Source of the DNA: Marinilabilia salmonicolor
GTDB lineage: Bacteria > Bacteroidota > Bacteroidia > Bacteroidales > Marinilabiliaceae
Direction: 5' to 3'
Assembly: GCF_003003035.1 (NCBI RefSeq)
Contig: NZ_PVTS01000001.1
Location: forward strand, 62,001 to 126,000
Length of the DNA: 64,000 bases
The notes beneath the pieces were generated by a model. The model did no database searches, was not told where the DNA came from, and saw only the letters and a program-made list of their open reading frames with translations. The position numbers and the translations under genes are program-made. How positions within the stretch are numbered: position 1 is the first letter of the stretch; each line of letters opens with the position of its first letter. Shown in pieces: positions 27,723 through 37,290 of this stretch.

Positions 27723-29891
27723 ATGACAGAAAAGGAACAAAAAGATCCCAAAGTTGGTGCCGATTCACCCAAAGAACCGGCAAGAAATGCATCAGGACCC
27801 CGGAAGGAGTCCAAAAATACAGGTAAAAAAACTGAAGGAGGGGATCCTAAAGCTCAGGGTCCTAAAATGCCTAAGTTTAATGCTTACTGGATTTACGGGC
27901 TGATTTTAATTGCTCTGATTGTGGTAAGTACCTTTAACCTGGGACAAGGGCCACAAAATCTTTCCTACAGTGTATTTGTGAGTGATTTGCTGCCCAGTGG
28001 AGATATTAAGCGTGTGGTCGTGATTAAGAACGAAGGGGCTGCCGAGGTTACCATTGCTCCTGATGCCATTGATAAGTATCGTGAGCTTTTTAAGGGAGAT
28101 TATGCTCCCCCTGCAGCAGGACCGCATTTTAACGTTAAAATTCCCACACTTGATAGTTTTGAGGAGGCGCGCAAAGCTGCTGAAGAGACCAACAATATTA
28201 GTATCCCCGTGGAGTACGAAGAGCGGGTGAACTTTTTTAAAGACTTCCTGTCGATGATGTGGCCCCTGTTGCTCATCATCATTATCTGGATTTTTATCTT
28301 CCGCAGAATGAGTTCTCAGGGAGGTGGCGGCGGTGCCGGTAATATATTTAGTGTTGGAAAGTCTAAAGCAAAGATGTTCGACAAAGAGGACAACATTAAT
28401 GTCAATTTTGGAGATGTTGCCGGCTTATCGGAAGCCAAACAGGAAGTTGAGGAGATTGTTGAATTTCTGAAGAAACCCGAGAAGTTTACCGAACTTGGGG
28501 GTAAGATCCCAAAGGGTGCCTTGCTGATTGGCCCTCCGGGAACCGGTAAGACTTTGCTTGCCAAAGCAGTTGCCGGTGAGGCAAATGTGCCGTTCTTCAG
28601 CATGTCCGGTTCCGATTTTGTTGAGATGTTTGTGGGTGTGGGTGCTTCACGTGTACGTGACTTGTTCCGTAAAGCCAAGGAAAAAGCACCTTGTATTGTT
28701 TTTATTGATGAGATTGATGCCATCGGTCGTGCCAGAGGTAAAAATGCCGGTTTTAGCAGCAATGATGAGCGCGAAAACACCCTCAACCAGTTGCTGACGG
28801 AGATGGATGGTTTTGGATCCAATAGTGGTGTAATTATTTTGGCGGCCACCAACCGTGCCGATGTTCTGGACCGCGCCCTAATGCGTGCAGGACGTTTTGA
28901 CAGGCAGATAGCGGTTGAGTTGCCCGACATGAATGAACGTGAACAAATATTTAAAGTTCACTTACGTCCACTTCGGCTTAAAGATGATGTGGATCCTGAT
29001 TTCCTGGCTAAGCAAACGCCCGGATTTTCCGGTGCAGATATTGCCAATGTGTGTAATGAAGCAGCACTTATTGCCGCCCGTCGGAATAAGAAGCTTGTTG
29101 AGAAAGATGATTTTCTGGATGCGGTTGACCGGATTGTGGGTGGTCTGGAAAAGAAAAATAAAATCATCAGCAAAGATGAGAAGCGTGCCATCGCTTATCA
29201 CGAAGCAGGGCATGCTGTAATCAGCTGGTTGCTGGAGTACGCTCATCCTCTGGTAAAAGTAACTATTGTTCCCAGGGGAAAAGCTCTTGGAGCTGCCTGG
29301 TATTTGCCCGAAGAACGACAACTGACGACTTCTGCTCAGATTCTTGATGAGATGTGTTCTGCTCTTGGTGGTCGTGCTGCCGAGGAGTTGATTTTTAATC
29401 AGATCTCAACAGGGGCGCTCAACGATCTCGAGAAAGTAACACGTCAGGCGTATGCCATGGTTTCCTATTTTGGTATGAGTTCGAAAGTGGGAAATATCAG
29501 CTTTTTCGATTCATCAGGGCAGAGTGAGTATTCTTTTCACAAGCCTTACAGTGAAAAAACAGCCGAGCTGATCGATCATGAAGCTTCTGCCATCGTTGAA
29601 GAACAGTACAACCGGGCTAAAAAGATTCTAACAGAGAATAAGGAGAAACACTCTAAGCTGGCTGAACTGTTGCTTGAAAAAGAGGTGATATTTAGCGAAG
29701 ATCTGGAGGGAATCTTCGGTAAAAGAAAAGGTCCTCAGCACGTAATCCCTTCAAACGGCGGTAGCAATGAGGGGGATGATTCTGCAGAGAAAAACAATGA
29801 TACCCTTTCGAAGAACGACAAGCCGGATGACGCTAAATCAGAAGGTAGTTCTGAACCAAAAGATAAGAATGACTCCGAGAATAAAGAATAA
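27723..29891 (+). CDS. ftsH: ATP-dependent zinc metalloprotease FtsH
   Basis: FtsH (722 aa) is a membrane-anchored AAA+ protease for quality control of membrane and regulatory proteins. Order: an unusually charged N-terminal tail (1-45, Lys/Pro/Glu rich), TM1 (about 52-72), a periplasmic domain, TM2 (about 175-195), the AAA+ module (Walker A GPPGTGKT 270-277, FIDEIDAIGR), and the zinc protease (HEAGH 493-497). The last about 60 residues are a low-complexity acidic/Asn/Ser/Lys tail. The tails are typical of Bacteroidota FtsH. It lies between rsfS and cdsA. Confidence 0.95.
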   Translation: MTEKEQKDPKVGADSPKEPARNASGPRKESKNTGKKTEGGDPKAQGPKMPKFNAYWIYGLILIALIVVSTFNLGQGPQNLSYSVFVSDLLPSGDIKRVVVIKNEGAAEVTIAPDAIDKYRELFKGDYAPPAAGPHFNVKIPTLDSFEEARKAAEETNNISIPVEYEERVNFFKDFLSMMWPLLLIIIIWIFIFRRMSSQGGGGGAGNIFSVGKSKAKMFDKEDNINVNFGDVAGLSEAKQEVEEIVEFLKKPEKFTELGGKIPKGALLIGPPGTGKTLLAKAVAGEANVPFFSMSGSDFVEMFVGVGASRVRDLFRKAKEKAPCIVFIDEIDAIGRARGKNAGFSSNDERENTLNQLLTEMDGFGSNSGVIILAATNRADVLDRALMRAGRFDRQIAVELPDMNEREQIFKVHLRPLRLKDDVDPDFLAKQTPGFSGADIANVCNEAALIAARRNKKLVEKDDFLDAVDRIVGGLEKKNKIISKDEKRAIAYHEAGHAVISWLLEYAHPLVKVTIVPRGKALGAAWYLPEERQLTTSAQILDEMCSALGGRAAEELIFNQISTGALNDLEKVTRQAYAMVSYFGMSSKVGNISFFDSSGQSEYSFHKPYSEKTAELIDHEASAIVEEQYNRAKKILTENKEKHSKLAELLLEKEVIFSEDLEGIFGKRKGPQHVIPSNGGSNEGDDSAEKNNDTLSKNDKPDDAKSEGSSEPKDKNDSENKE

Positions 29892-30031
29892 ACATTCCGG
29901 GACAATAGCTTTAGGATGAGTCTTTTCGGGGTGTGGAGTGGAGTCTAATTGTGAAAGGATCTTTTACCACCCACCTGCGGGGACAAAGATTTGATGGTTC
30001 TGTGACTTTTACACAGTGCTGAAAACTGAAA

Positions 30032-30847
30032 ATGCAAGGCATGAATAATTTTTTGCAAAGAACAATTACAGGTTTATTTTTTGTTATCGCCATTGTGGCC
30101 GGATTATGGTGGCATCCATTGGCTTATATGACCATCTTTGCAATTGTTATCATGCTTGGTATGTACGAGTTTATTCGGATGATTGAGGGGCTGGATGCTA
30201 AAGTGCGGGTGTTGTGGGCTTTAACCATAGGCTTGTTTCTGTATCTGAGTTCCTTTTTTATCTTTTATGCCGGGTTGCAGCCACGATGGCTTGTGGTTAT
30301 GGTGCCCCTGGTTGGAGGTGTTTTTCTTACTGAATTGTATCTGAAGAATAAAAATTCTCTCCTGAATATTGCCACAACCCTAATTGTGCCTCTTTATGTG
30401 GCCTTGCCTTTTGCTTTTTTGCACCATCTGGCTTTTTTTCAGGGCGATTACGGTTATGAAATTTTACTGGGATTTTTCCTGCTCATCTGGGGCAATGACT
30501 CCGGAGCATATCTGGTTGGTTCGTTGATTGGTCGTCGCAAGCTTTTTCCCAGTGTTTCCCCGGCTAAGTCATGGGAAGGCGCGATTGGCGGATTTTTATT
30601 TGCAGCGGGTATTTCTGTTTTCAATTTTTACCTGATGGGAACACTCGGCCTGATAGACTGGTTGGTTATCGGTGCGTTGGTTTCTGTTCTGGGAACTTAT
30701 GGCGACCTGATAGAGTCGATGCTGAAACGCAGTGTCAATATTAAAGATTCCGGCCGCGTGTTACCGGGACACGGGGGTGTACTGGATCGTTTTGATGCAG
30801 TGTTTTTCTCGGCCCCCGCTGTTAGTTGCTATCTTCTTTTTTGCTAA
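30032..30847 (+). CDS. cdsA: Phosphatidate cytidylyltransferase
   Basis: CdsA (271 aa, or 268 from ATG 30041) makes CDP-diacylglycerol from phosphatidate and CTP in the inner membrane. About eight transmembrane segments are visible. The C-terminal signature is complete: SPAKSWEGAIGG, then YGDLIESMLKRSVNIKDSG and LPGHGGVLDRFDA, which includes the metal-binding aspartates. It precedes psd, the next lipid-synthesis enzyme, by 158 bp. Either of the two close ATGs may be used; neither has a clear ribosome-binding site. Confidence 0.93.
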   Translation: MQGMNNFLQRTITGLFFVIAIVAGLWWHPLAYMTIFAIVIMLGMYEFIRMIEGLDAKVRVLWALTIGLFLYLSSFFIFYAGLQPRWLVVMVPLVGGVFLTELYLKNKNSLLNIATTLIVPLYVALPFAFLHHLAFFQGDYGYEILLGFFLLIWGNDSGAYLVGSLIGRRKLFPSVSPAKSWEGAIGGFLFAAGISVFNFYLMGTLGLIDWLVIGALVSVLGTYGDLIESMLKRSVNIKDSGRVLPGHGGVLDRFDAVFFSAPAVSCYLLFC

Positions 30848-30961
30848 GGGGTTTTGTTTTTTTGTCCTTAAATCCGGATTTTCCCCCTTCTATTTCTCTG
30901 TCTTGCCCCCGATTGGCTATTTTTTTGAGGTATAAATAGGCAAAATGTTATCGAACTATTG

Positions 30962-30969
30962 TACCTTTG
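30962..30969 (+). promoter_or_regulatory. psd: Putative -7 box of psd
   Basis: TACCTTTG lies 37 bp before the psd ATG. No TTG at the usual -33 spacing. It overlaps the in-frame TTG at 30967, which supports ATG 31006 as the start. Confidence 0.45.
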
Positions 30970-31005
30970 TGTTCTGAAAAAATATCCAAACACCACATTA
31001 CAATC

Positions 31006-31665
31006 ATGACTATTCATAAGGAAGGTTTTGCAACCCTGGCTGTTGTTTTTTTAACTCTGGCCGTCATTAATACCGGAATTTATTTTCTTACAGAGTCTCC
31101 TGCTGCTGTTTTAGAGTGGAGTGTGAGTATTTCCGTAATTCTGTTTTTCTTTTTTCTTGCATTTTTCCGGAGTCCCAAAAGAGAGGGGTATCTGCAGGAT
31201 GATGCCGTTATCTCACCTGCTGATGGCAAGATCGTTGTGGTTGAAGAAACCGAGGAGAATGAAATTTTGAAAGAGAAATGTATTCAGGTTTCTGTTTTTA
31301 TGTCTGTTTTTAATGTACATATTAACTGGTATCCCATTAATGGGGTTATTAAGTATTTCAAGCATCATAGTGGCAGGTTTCAGGCTGCTTATCTTCCAAA
31401 AGCTTCTTTTGAAAACGAAAGAACTACCGTTGTCCTTGAGTCACCCAAAGGAAAAACCATTGTTGTGCGTCAGATTGCCGGAGCTCTAGCACGTCGTATT
31501 GTCTGTTATGCCGAAGTGGGAACCGAAAGCAAACAGGGGAAACAGATGGGTTTTATAAAATTCGGTTCTCGTGTTGACGTATTTTTTCCGCTGGGTAGCC
31601 GCATTGATGTAAAGCCCGGTCAGAAAGTTAAAGGCAAACAGACCATTTTGGGCTGGCTTCAATAA
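31006..31665 (+). CDS. psd: Phosphatidylserine decarboxylase (short, archaeal/Bacteroidota type)
   Basis: A 219-residue Psd-related protein that makes phosphatidylethanolamine. It has one or two N-terminal transmembrane segments (residues about 8-55), then ISPADGKIVVVEE, VFMSVFNVHINWYP with the conserved histidine, and FIKFGSRVDVFFP, where the Gly-Ser bond is the site of self-cleavage to form the pyruvoyl cofactor. It is the short family without the long N-terminal domain of E. coli Psd. Together with cdsA it covers two steps of PE synthesis; pssA may lie outside the window. Confidence 0.9.
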   Translation: MTIHKEGFATLAVVFLTLAVINTGIYFLTESPAAVLEWSVSISVILFFFFLAFFRSPKREGYLQDDAVISPADGKIVVVEETEENEILKEKCIQVSVFMSVFNVHINWYPINGVIKYFKHHSGRFQAAYLPKASFENERTTVVLESPKGKTIVVRQIAGALARRIVCYAEVGTESKQGKQMGFIKFGSRVDVFFPLGSRIDVKPGQKVKGKQTILGWLQ

Positions 31666-31675
31666 AACTGCTGAT

Positions 31676-34600
31676 TTACAGTTTCAATCCCATAAATATT
31701 ACATCATCAACCTGTTCCAGATCGCCTTTCCACTCATGAAAGCGGCTGCGAACGGATTCGTACTGCCGATCCATAGGCAGGTCATGAATCTCTTCCAGCA
31801 TATTTTTCACCCCTACTTTCATGAATTTCTTTTCTCTGGGACCACCAAACTGATCAGTATAACCATCCGAAAACAGATATATTAAGTCGCCTTCAGTGGC
31901 ATTGTATTCTATGTTGACAAATGGTGTGTCGTCGTCAACCAGTGAATCTCCAATGCTCCTTCGATTGCCTTTGTAAATGGTAAGTTCGTTGTTCAGATAC
32001 AGATATACAGGCCGTTTGGCGGACGCTACCCGAACCCGGGTTCCTGTGTTTTCCACTTCAACCACAGATATGTCCATTCCGTCTTTGGTGTTGTCTTTGT
32101 TTTTACTGTTCTGAAGCAATACTTTAATTTCAAAATCCAGTCTTTCCAAAAGGTCGGCCGGTGAATTTACATCCTTTCGTTTCACTATATCATTGAGCAG
32201 GGTGCTTCCAATCATGGACATAAAAGCCCCTGGAACCCCATGGCCTGTGCAATCGGCACAGGTAACGATGAAATGATTTTTTGTTTTGTAAAACCAATAG
32301 AAATCACCGCTCACAATGTCGCGCGGAGCAAAAAAGACATACGATTCAGGAAATCTTGTCTTCAGCACATCCAAAGGAGGCAGAATCGATGATTGTATTG
32401 TTTTTGCATAGTTGATGCTGTCGGTAATGTCTCTGTTTTTTCGTTCAATCTCGGCTTTTTGCTCTCTTAATTGGATGGTTTGCAGATCAACCTCTTTTTG
32501 GAGCAGCTCTTTTTGTCTCTTCAGCTTGCGTTCGCGGGCAACAATGATCAGATACACCGTGTAAATCAAAACAGCTGCCAAAAGCAGGAAAAACCAGGGC
32601 TTTTTCCAGAAAGGAGTAGCTATGGTGAAGGATACGGAAATGGGATCTGCTGTGTAACCGTCGGCATTAACGGCTTCGATTTTTAATTCATAGCTGCCGC
32701 TGGGAAGAAAATCATACTCTCTGAAATTTGTGTTTCCCAAATCTATCCACTCGCTTTCTGATTGTTCCCCATTTTTTATAAGACGGTACCGATAGGTTAC
32801 TTCATCGGGGTTTCTGAAGCTTATGCCCATGAAGTTAAAACGGAATTTGTAGTTTTCTCCGTATGGATAAGGAAGATTGATCTCCTGATTGGAAGAGTAT
32901 TGTTCGCCTGAGATTAGGATTTTGGTAAAATGAAGTGCGGGAGCAATGTCATTTTTTTTGTGTTTTTCAGGGAAGTAATGAACGGTTCCATTGGCTGAGG
33001 AGAACCAAAGTGTCTGGTCACTGTCCTTCAGAATCTGATAAAAGTCTGCACCCATATTTTCTTCATGGCCATAAGTTTCTATTTCACCGGTCTTTGTGTT
33101 AAACATGCTCAGTCCCGGATGATGCGCAATCCAAAGTCTGTCATTGATATCAGACTCGATGCTGTAGCAGAAATTCTTTGCCAGTCCCTGTGCAATGGAA
33201 TAGTGCTCTATGGAGTCGCTGCTGTATTTAATGATTCCCTGACCTTGTGTGGCCAGCCAAAACGCTGAATCAGAGGTTTGAGCCATATCGTAAACATCTA
33301 TGGGCGAATCTGAAATCTTGTGCATTTCAATGCTGCCGTTGTTCACTTTGCAAATACCACTGTTTCGTGGACCGATCCATACCTGATTGTCTTTGTCCAC
33401 TTCCACAAAATTGATGTTGTTGTGCGGCAATCCTTTACCGGTGGTCAGATGTTCGGCCTTTCGTGTTTCTGTGTCTATGGTAAAGAATCCTCCGTAGGTG
33501 GCCAGATAAATCATCCGGTCTTTGCCGGCAAGATCACGAATCTTTTTATCCGGTACCTGATGACTGTAGTACCAGGGGGTAAAAGTTGTGCTTCCCGGAA
33601 GTTTGTAATAGAGGCCGTTATTGGCAGTTCCCAGGAATAGTGTTCCATCCTGCATCTTGTGTATTCCCGTGATGTCATCTTCCGGAAGTCCAAAAGCTGC
33701 ATCGTAATACTCAAAGTCAGTAAAACAGTAGGGATCGGTTTTTATTAGACCTGTTTCCAAGCCGAACCATAAAGTGCTGTCGTTAAGCAAGGTGGAAAGC
33801 ACCTTGGATTTTTCAAAGCCGATGGTTTCCAGATTGTAAAAGACAAATTCCTCACCTGTCAAAACTGATGTTCCCCCGCCATAAGTAGCAAACCAGTAAT
33901 TCGATTCACGATCGCATAAGATATCCCGAACATAATTATTGCTGAGCCCATTCTCGGTGGTGAAATTGTATGAATCAACAAAGGACTGGCTCTCCGGAGC
34001 ATAAAAAAGTTTGATAACTCCGTTTCCCCAGGTGGCCAACAGCAGGTTACCATTGGGTTCTTCCTCAATATCCCTGATGTTCTCCCATTGAATATCAAAT
34101 TTCAGGCATAGGCTGTTGTCCACAATATGCCTGCTTCTGTCTGATGCTTTGGAGTACAGAAAAAAACCATTGTCCTCTGTGCCAACCCAGAAATCTCCGT
34201 TGATCCCTTTTCGCGGCACAATGCAGTTAATATTGGTCATCGGAATCTTTGAAATTCCCGAAACCTCTGCTATTGAGTCTGTTCCCGCAGGGGTTATTCT
34301 TACCATTCCTTCCGAAGTTCCTGCCAAAAGTTGGTCTTCATCTGAAGCGAGTGTATAAAACAACTTTCTCCGGAGTTTTTTATGGGTAACAAGTCGGTAA
34401 CTTTTTGCCTTCTGATCAATGCTGATCAATCCTTCATTTTGACTGACAGCCCATGCATGTCCATTACCGTTGGATATGATTGCAGCAATGGGACTTTTTG
34501 TCTCAGATATGCGGAGCGGAATAAACTCTTCGTTCTCATAAAGGGTAATGTCACCATTGTTGTGCCCAATCCAGAGTGTGCCGTCTTTGGAAACATGCAT

Positions 34601-34867
34601 GACCGTTATGAAATCTTCAGCCAAAGAATCGGCATGGTTAAAACCTGCAAACTCCAGCCCGTTGTACTTAACCAGCCCTTCCCCTGTTCCCATCCACAGG
34701 TATCCGTTTTGATCCTGACTCAGCGAATAGACAAAATTTTGGGGCAGCCCCACATTGGAGTCATATGTTTTAAAACGAAATGACTGAGCCTGAAGGGGCG
34801 AAATGCATGAAAAAACTGCATGAAAAAGTATCAGGGTAACAGACAGCCAACGGGCATTAAGACGCAT
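31676..34867 (-). CDS. Beta-propeller sensor with Y_Y_Y domain and SpoIIE-type phosphatase
   Basis: A 1063-residue membrane sensor. It has a signal peptide (1 to about 28), fourteen or so short propeller blades (two-component regulator propeller repeats such as GYLWMGTGEGLVKYNG and LWFGLETGLIK) to about residue 640, a Y_Y_Y domain (about 680-750, YRYRLIKNG), one transmembrane helix (about 757-776), a coiled coil (about 780-830), and a cytoplasmic PP2C-like phosphatase of the SpoIIE/RsbU type (about 840-1063; DIVSGDFYWF, DCTGHGVPGAFMSMIG, LFSDGYTDQFGG). The acidic metal residues are present. Such phosphatases dephosphorylate anti-anti-sigma partners. It is the last gene of a five-gene operon, 4 bp after the previous gene. 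Confidence 0.88.
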   Translation of the reverse strand: MRLNARWLSVTLILFHAVFSCISPLQAQSFRFKTYDSNVGLPQNFVYSLSQDQNGYLWMGTGEGLVKYNGLEFAGFNHADSLAEDFITVMHVSKDGTLWIGHNNGDITLYENEEFIPLRISETKSPIAAIISNGNGHAWAVSQNEGLISIDQKAKSYRLVTHKKLRRKLFYTLASDEDQLLAGTSEGMVRITPAGTDSIAEVSGISKIPMTNINCIVPRKGINGDFWVGTEDNGFFLYSKASDRSRHIVDNSLCLKFDIQWENIRDIEEEPNGNLLLATWGNGVIKLFYAPESQSFVDSYNFTTENGLSNNYVRDILCDRESNYWFATYGGGTSVLTGEEFVFYNLETIGFEKSKVLSTLLNDSTLWFGLETGLIKTDPYCFTDFEYYDAAFGLPEDDITGIHKMQDGTLFLGTANNGLYYKLPGSTTFTPWYYSHQVPDKKIRDLAGKDRMIYLATYGGFFTIDTETRKAEHLTTGKGLPHNNINFVEVDKDNQVWIGPRNSGICKVNNGSIEMHKISDSPIDVYDMAQTSDSAFWLATQGQGIIKYSSDSIEHYSIAQGLAKNFCYSIESDINDRLWIAHHPGLSMFNTKTGEIETYGHEENMGADFYQILKDSDQTLWFSSANGTVHYFPEKHKKNDIAPALHFTKILISGEQYSSNQEINLPYPYGENYKFRFNFMGISFRNPDEVTYRYRLIKNGEQSESEWIDLGNTNFREYDFLPSGSYELKIEAVNADGYTADPISVSFTIATPFWKKPWFFLLLAAVLIYTVYLIIVARERKLKRQKELLQKEVDLQTIQLREQKAEIERKNRDITDSINYAKTIQSSILPPLDVLKTRFPESYVFFAPRDIVSGDFYWFYKTKNHFIVTCADCTGHGVPGAFMSMIGSTLLNDIVKRKDVNSPADLLERLDFEIKVLLQNSKNKDNTKDGMDISVVEVENTGTRVRVASAKRPVYLYLNNELTIYKGNRRSIGDSLVDDDTPFVNIEYNATEGDLIYLFSDGYTDQFGGPREKKFMKVGVKNMLEEIHDLPMDRQYESVRSRFHEWKGDLEQVDDVIFMGLKL

Positions 34868-34871
34868 ATTG

Positions 34872-35849
34872 CTATTTTTTTGGTTTTATTCCTATGCTGT
34901 ATTTGTATTCCGGAATTCCTCCAATGGGGATACTGTAGAATGGCATCAGTTCTCCATATTGGTTTTCCAAAAATATAACTACGTTGTTGTCTTTAACAAG
35001 GTTTGATTTTTTCTTTATCATTTGAATATCCAGTGAGCTGTTGTGGTCACCTTCGCTTATTGCATGCCTGCTGTCAGTCCAGTTGTCATCGCCCGATGCA
35101 CGTACAATTTCCCCGTTTTTTGTGGGACTGATAATTCTGATGAAACCGTCGTTGTCCCAGTCGAAATTACTTTGCTTAATGGCGATAACTTCAGATGTCA
35201 TGTATGGATATATGTGTGAAACTTCATTCACATCATTGTGCAGCCTGAATTTGTATTTGAAATAGAAAGCAAACGCGCCTTCCACCGGCCGGTTCTCCTT
35301 TCCTTCGGTTGTCAGAAAGAGCTTGTACAGGTTGCCATCGTCGCCCTTGGCACCTTCAATGACCAGCTTGAAAATGTATCCGCCGTATTCGGGGAGCAAT
35401 TCTCCTTCGGTGGGATTAAAAGGGCCAAAAGTGTACCAGTTATTGTCGTATCGCGGGTTTTCTGTAAATGAGCGGGTTGCCAGCAGGTTTCCGCTAAGAT
35501 AGTTTCCTTCAAGATTTGACCTTCGTGCATCCTCTTCTGATGCGGCTCCGTCACCTCCGTAAACAGAATAACGCATCATCGTATCCCATTCCCCTTTCTG
35601 TTCATCAATTTCACCTCCGGTGTCCGGATCATAAACCCGGATAAAGACCGGTGCGTCAAATGTTTCAGGGATGGAGAAAAAGATGATTTGAACAAAGTCA
35701 TCATCACCCCATCCTGTCTCCCCGTCTCCTCCGAATGTGACCAGATGGGGAATGTTTTCATCCAATGCCGGTACGGGTTGTGCAAAAGATGAGGTGGAAA
35801 GGATGAAAAATGAAAAAAGGATATAAAAAAGGAACTTTTTAGTGCTCAT
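34872..35849 (-). CDS. Exported protein of unknown function in T9SS cargo operon
   Basis: A 325-residue protein with a signal peptide (about 1-24, ending SFAQ). The mature part is rich in Gly, Asp and aromatic residues and probably beta-stranded; the segment PVFIRVYDPDTGGEIDEQKG looks like a beta-sandwich strand pair, and DWDNDGFIRIISPTKNGEIV may bind calcium (DxDNDG). It has no C-terminal T9SS sorting domain. It lies 5 bp from the PD40/PKD gene and 4 bp from the phosphatase gene, so it works with them. I do not recognise the family. Confidence 0.5.
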   Translation of the reverse strand: MSTKKFLFYILFSFFILSTSSFAQPVPALDENIPHLVTFGGDGETGWGDDDFVQIIFFSIPETFDAPVFIRVYDPDTGGEIDEQKGEWDTMMRYSVYGGDGAASEEDARRSNLEGNYLSGNLLATRSFTENPRYDNNWYTFGPFNPTEGELLPEYGGYIFKLVIEGAKGDDGNLYKLFLTTEGKENRPVEGAFAFYFKYKFRLHNDVNEVSHIYPYMTSEVIAIKQSNFDWDNDGFIRIISPTKNGEIVRASGDDNWTDSRHAISEGDHNSSLDIQMIKKKSNLVKDNNVVIFLENQYGELMPFYSIPIGGIPEYKYSIGIKPKK

Positions 35850-35854
35850 GGTTC

Positions 35855-37279
35855 TTAGTCTTCTTGTGAATCAATAACTGTAATGTTTCTGAAAAAGCAA
35901 ACCGTACTGCCGTCTGCCAGCGTGGTGGAACAGATTATCCGGTAATTTCCGGTTTGTTTGTATTGATAATCAATATTCCTGCCAATTCTTGTTTCCCCGT
36001 CCCCAAAGTTCCACCAAAAAACCGGGTCGGAAGTCAGATTGCCCATTTCATGGGGCTCGGCATTAAGATTGATGGGTTGGTTGGTTTGAATGGTATCAGG
36101 AATTTCGAACCAAATCTGAGGGGTCTTCTCCAGCTTCAGGTCATATGACGCCACCGAAAAGAGCTCCTCGTTGAGCAGGGTGTCAACAACGCTGAGGTTG
36201 ATGTGGTAATTTCCGGGGCCGGGGAAGCAATGGTCTGCTTCAAGGCCTTTGGCCTGTGTTCCATCGCCGAAATCCCATCTATAAATATAGGGTAAAGTAT
36301 CCGATTTGAAAGGGCCGTTTTCAAAAAAAGTGAAGCAATAATTGTCTTCTACCACCTCCTGAGGATTGTTACAGGTCATCTGCGGCATGGAAAAACGGAA
36401 AATATCATCATCTCCGTTTCTGTCAGAAGCAAAGTATCCCCATTTCTCATCGTCGCTGATGTAACACGAGAAATCATTGGCGATGGTGTTGATGGGGGAA
36501 GGCATCAAAACGGGGCTGGCATTTTTGTTTTGCCAGTCGATGTAATAAATATTGTATCCTCCGGGCCCCTCATGACCGTTGGAGGTGAAATAGAGTTTTC
36601 CTGAGCGATGGATGAACGGGAAGAGTTCTTTTCCGGAAGTGTTAATATGTGAACCTAACTTAATGGGGATTCCCCAACCATCTCCTCGTTTCTCCGAGAT
36701 GAAAATATTTGTGGAGCCATCGTCGCTTTCCATGTCAGACACGAAGAAGAGATAGTTGCCATCCGGGGAGAGGGAGGGTTGTGCAAATGAACTTCCCGGG
36801 GGTAGGTCTGTATGTAACCTTTGGTAATCGTACCACCCGTTACCTTTTTTTTCTGCTGAGTAAAGGGCCAGCGGATTGTTTCGATCTCTGTTTTTGCGGG
36901 TGGTGTTTCTGTTACTTTTATTGTGGGTGGCAATCATCTTATTTCCATTGGAGGAAAAAGTGAGAGAGCCGGCATTGTACCTTGGTTGATCGGGGGGAGC
37001 AAAGAGTGTTGCATGGCCAATGGTGCTGTCTGCTTTCAGCGGAGCTTTGAAAACACGGAAGAGCAATTCGTCATCCTGGTTCAAATAGGTGACCAGCAGG
37101 TTGGTGCGTCTGTTGGAAATGAAATACAAAACGGAATCCTCAATAACCGGAGCCAGTTCGCTGTTATTAATGGTATTGATTTTTACAGGCCGCACTTCTA
37201 TATCCTGTGCAGCGGTTTTTCCGGATATGGCAAAAGAGGTAACAATCAGAAATGCAGATAATATCTTCTTTGGAGTCAT
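35855..37279 (-). CDS. Exported PD40/PKD-domain protein
   Basis: A 474-residue exported protein (signal peptide 1 to about 24). Residues about 45-300 contain WD40-like PD40 beta-propeller units (PSLSPDGNYLFFVSD, HRSGKLYFTSNGHEGPGGYN, SDDEKWGYFASDRNGDDDIF). Two PKD-like domains follow (YRWDFGDGTQ near 330 and FWWNFGDGETRIG near 430). The PD40 unit resembles the propeller of PorE-like proteins, but the OmpA domain is absent, so it would not anchor to peptidoglycan. It lies between the PorP/SprF gene (11 bp) and the unknown exported protein (5 bp), suggesting a surface-complex role. Confidence 0.7.
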   Translation of the reverse strand: MTPKKILSAFLIVTSFAISGKTAAQDIEVRPVKINTINNSELAPVIEDSVLYFISNRRTNLLVTYLNQDDELLFRVFKAPLKADSTIGHATLFAPPDQPRYNAGSLTFSSNGNKMIATHNKSNRNTTRKNRDRNNPLALYSAEKKGNGWYDYQRLHTDLPPGSSFAQPSLSPDGNYLFFVSDMESDDGSTNIFISEKRGDGWGIPIKLGSHINTSGKELFPFIHRSGKLYFTSNGHEGPGGYNIYYIDWQNKNASPVLMPSPINTIANDFSCYISDDEKWGYFASDRNGDDDIFRFSMPQMTCNNPQEVVEDNYCFTFFENGPFKSDTLPYIYRWDFGDGTQAKGLEADHCFPGPGNYHINLSVVDTLLNEELFSVASYDLKLEKTPQIWFEIPDTIQTNQPINLNAEPHEMGNLTSDPVFWWNFGDGETRIGRNIDYQYKQTGNYRIICSTTLADGSTVCFFRNITVIDSQED

Positions 37280-37290
37280 AACTCAGGGGT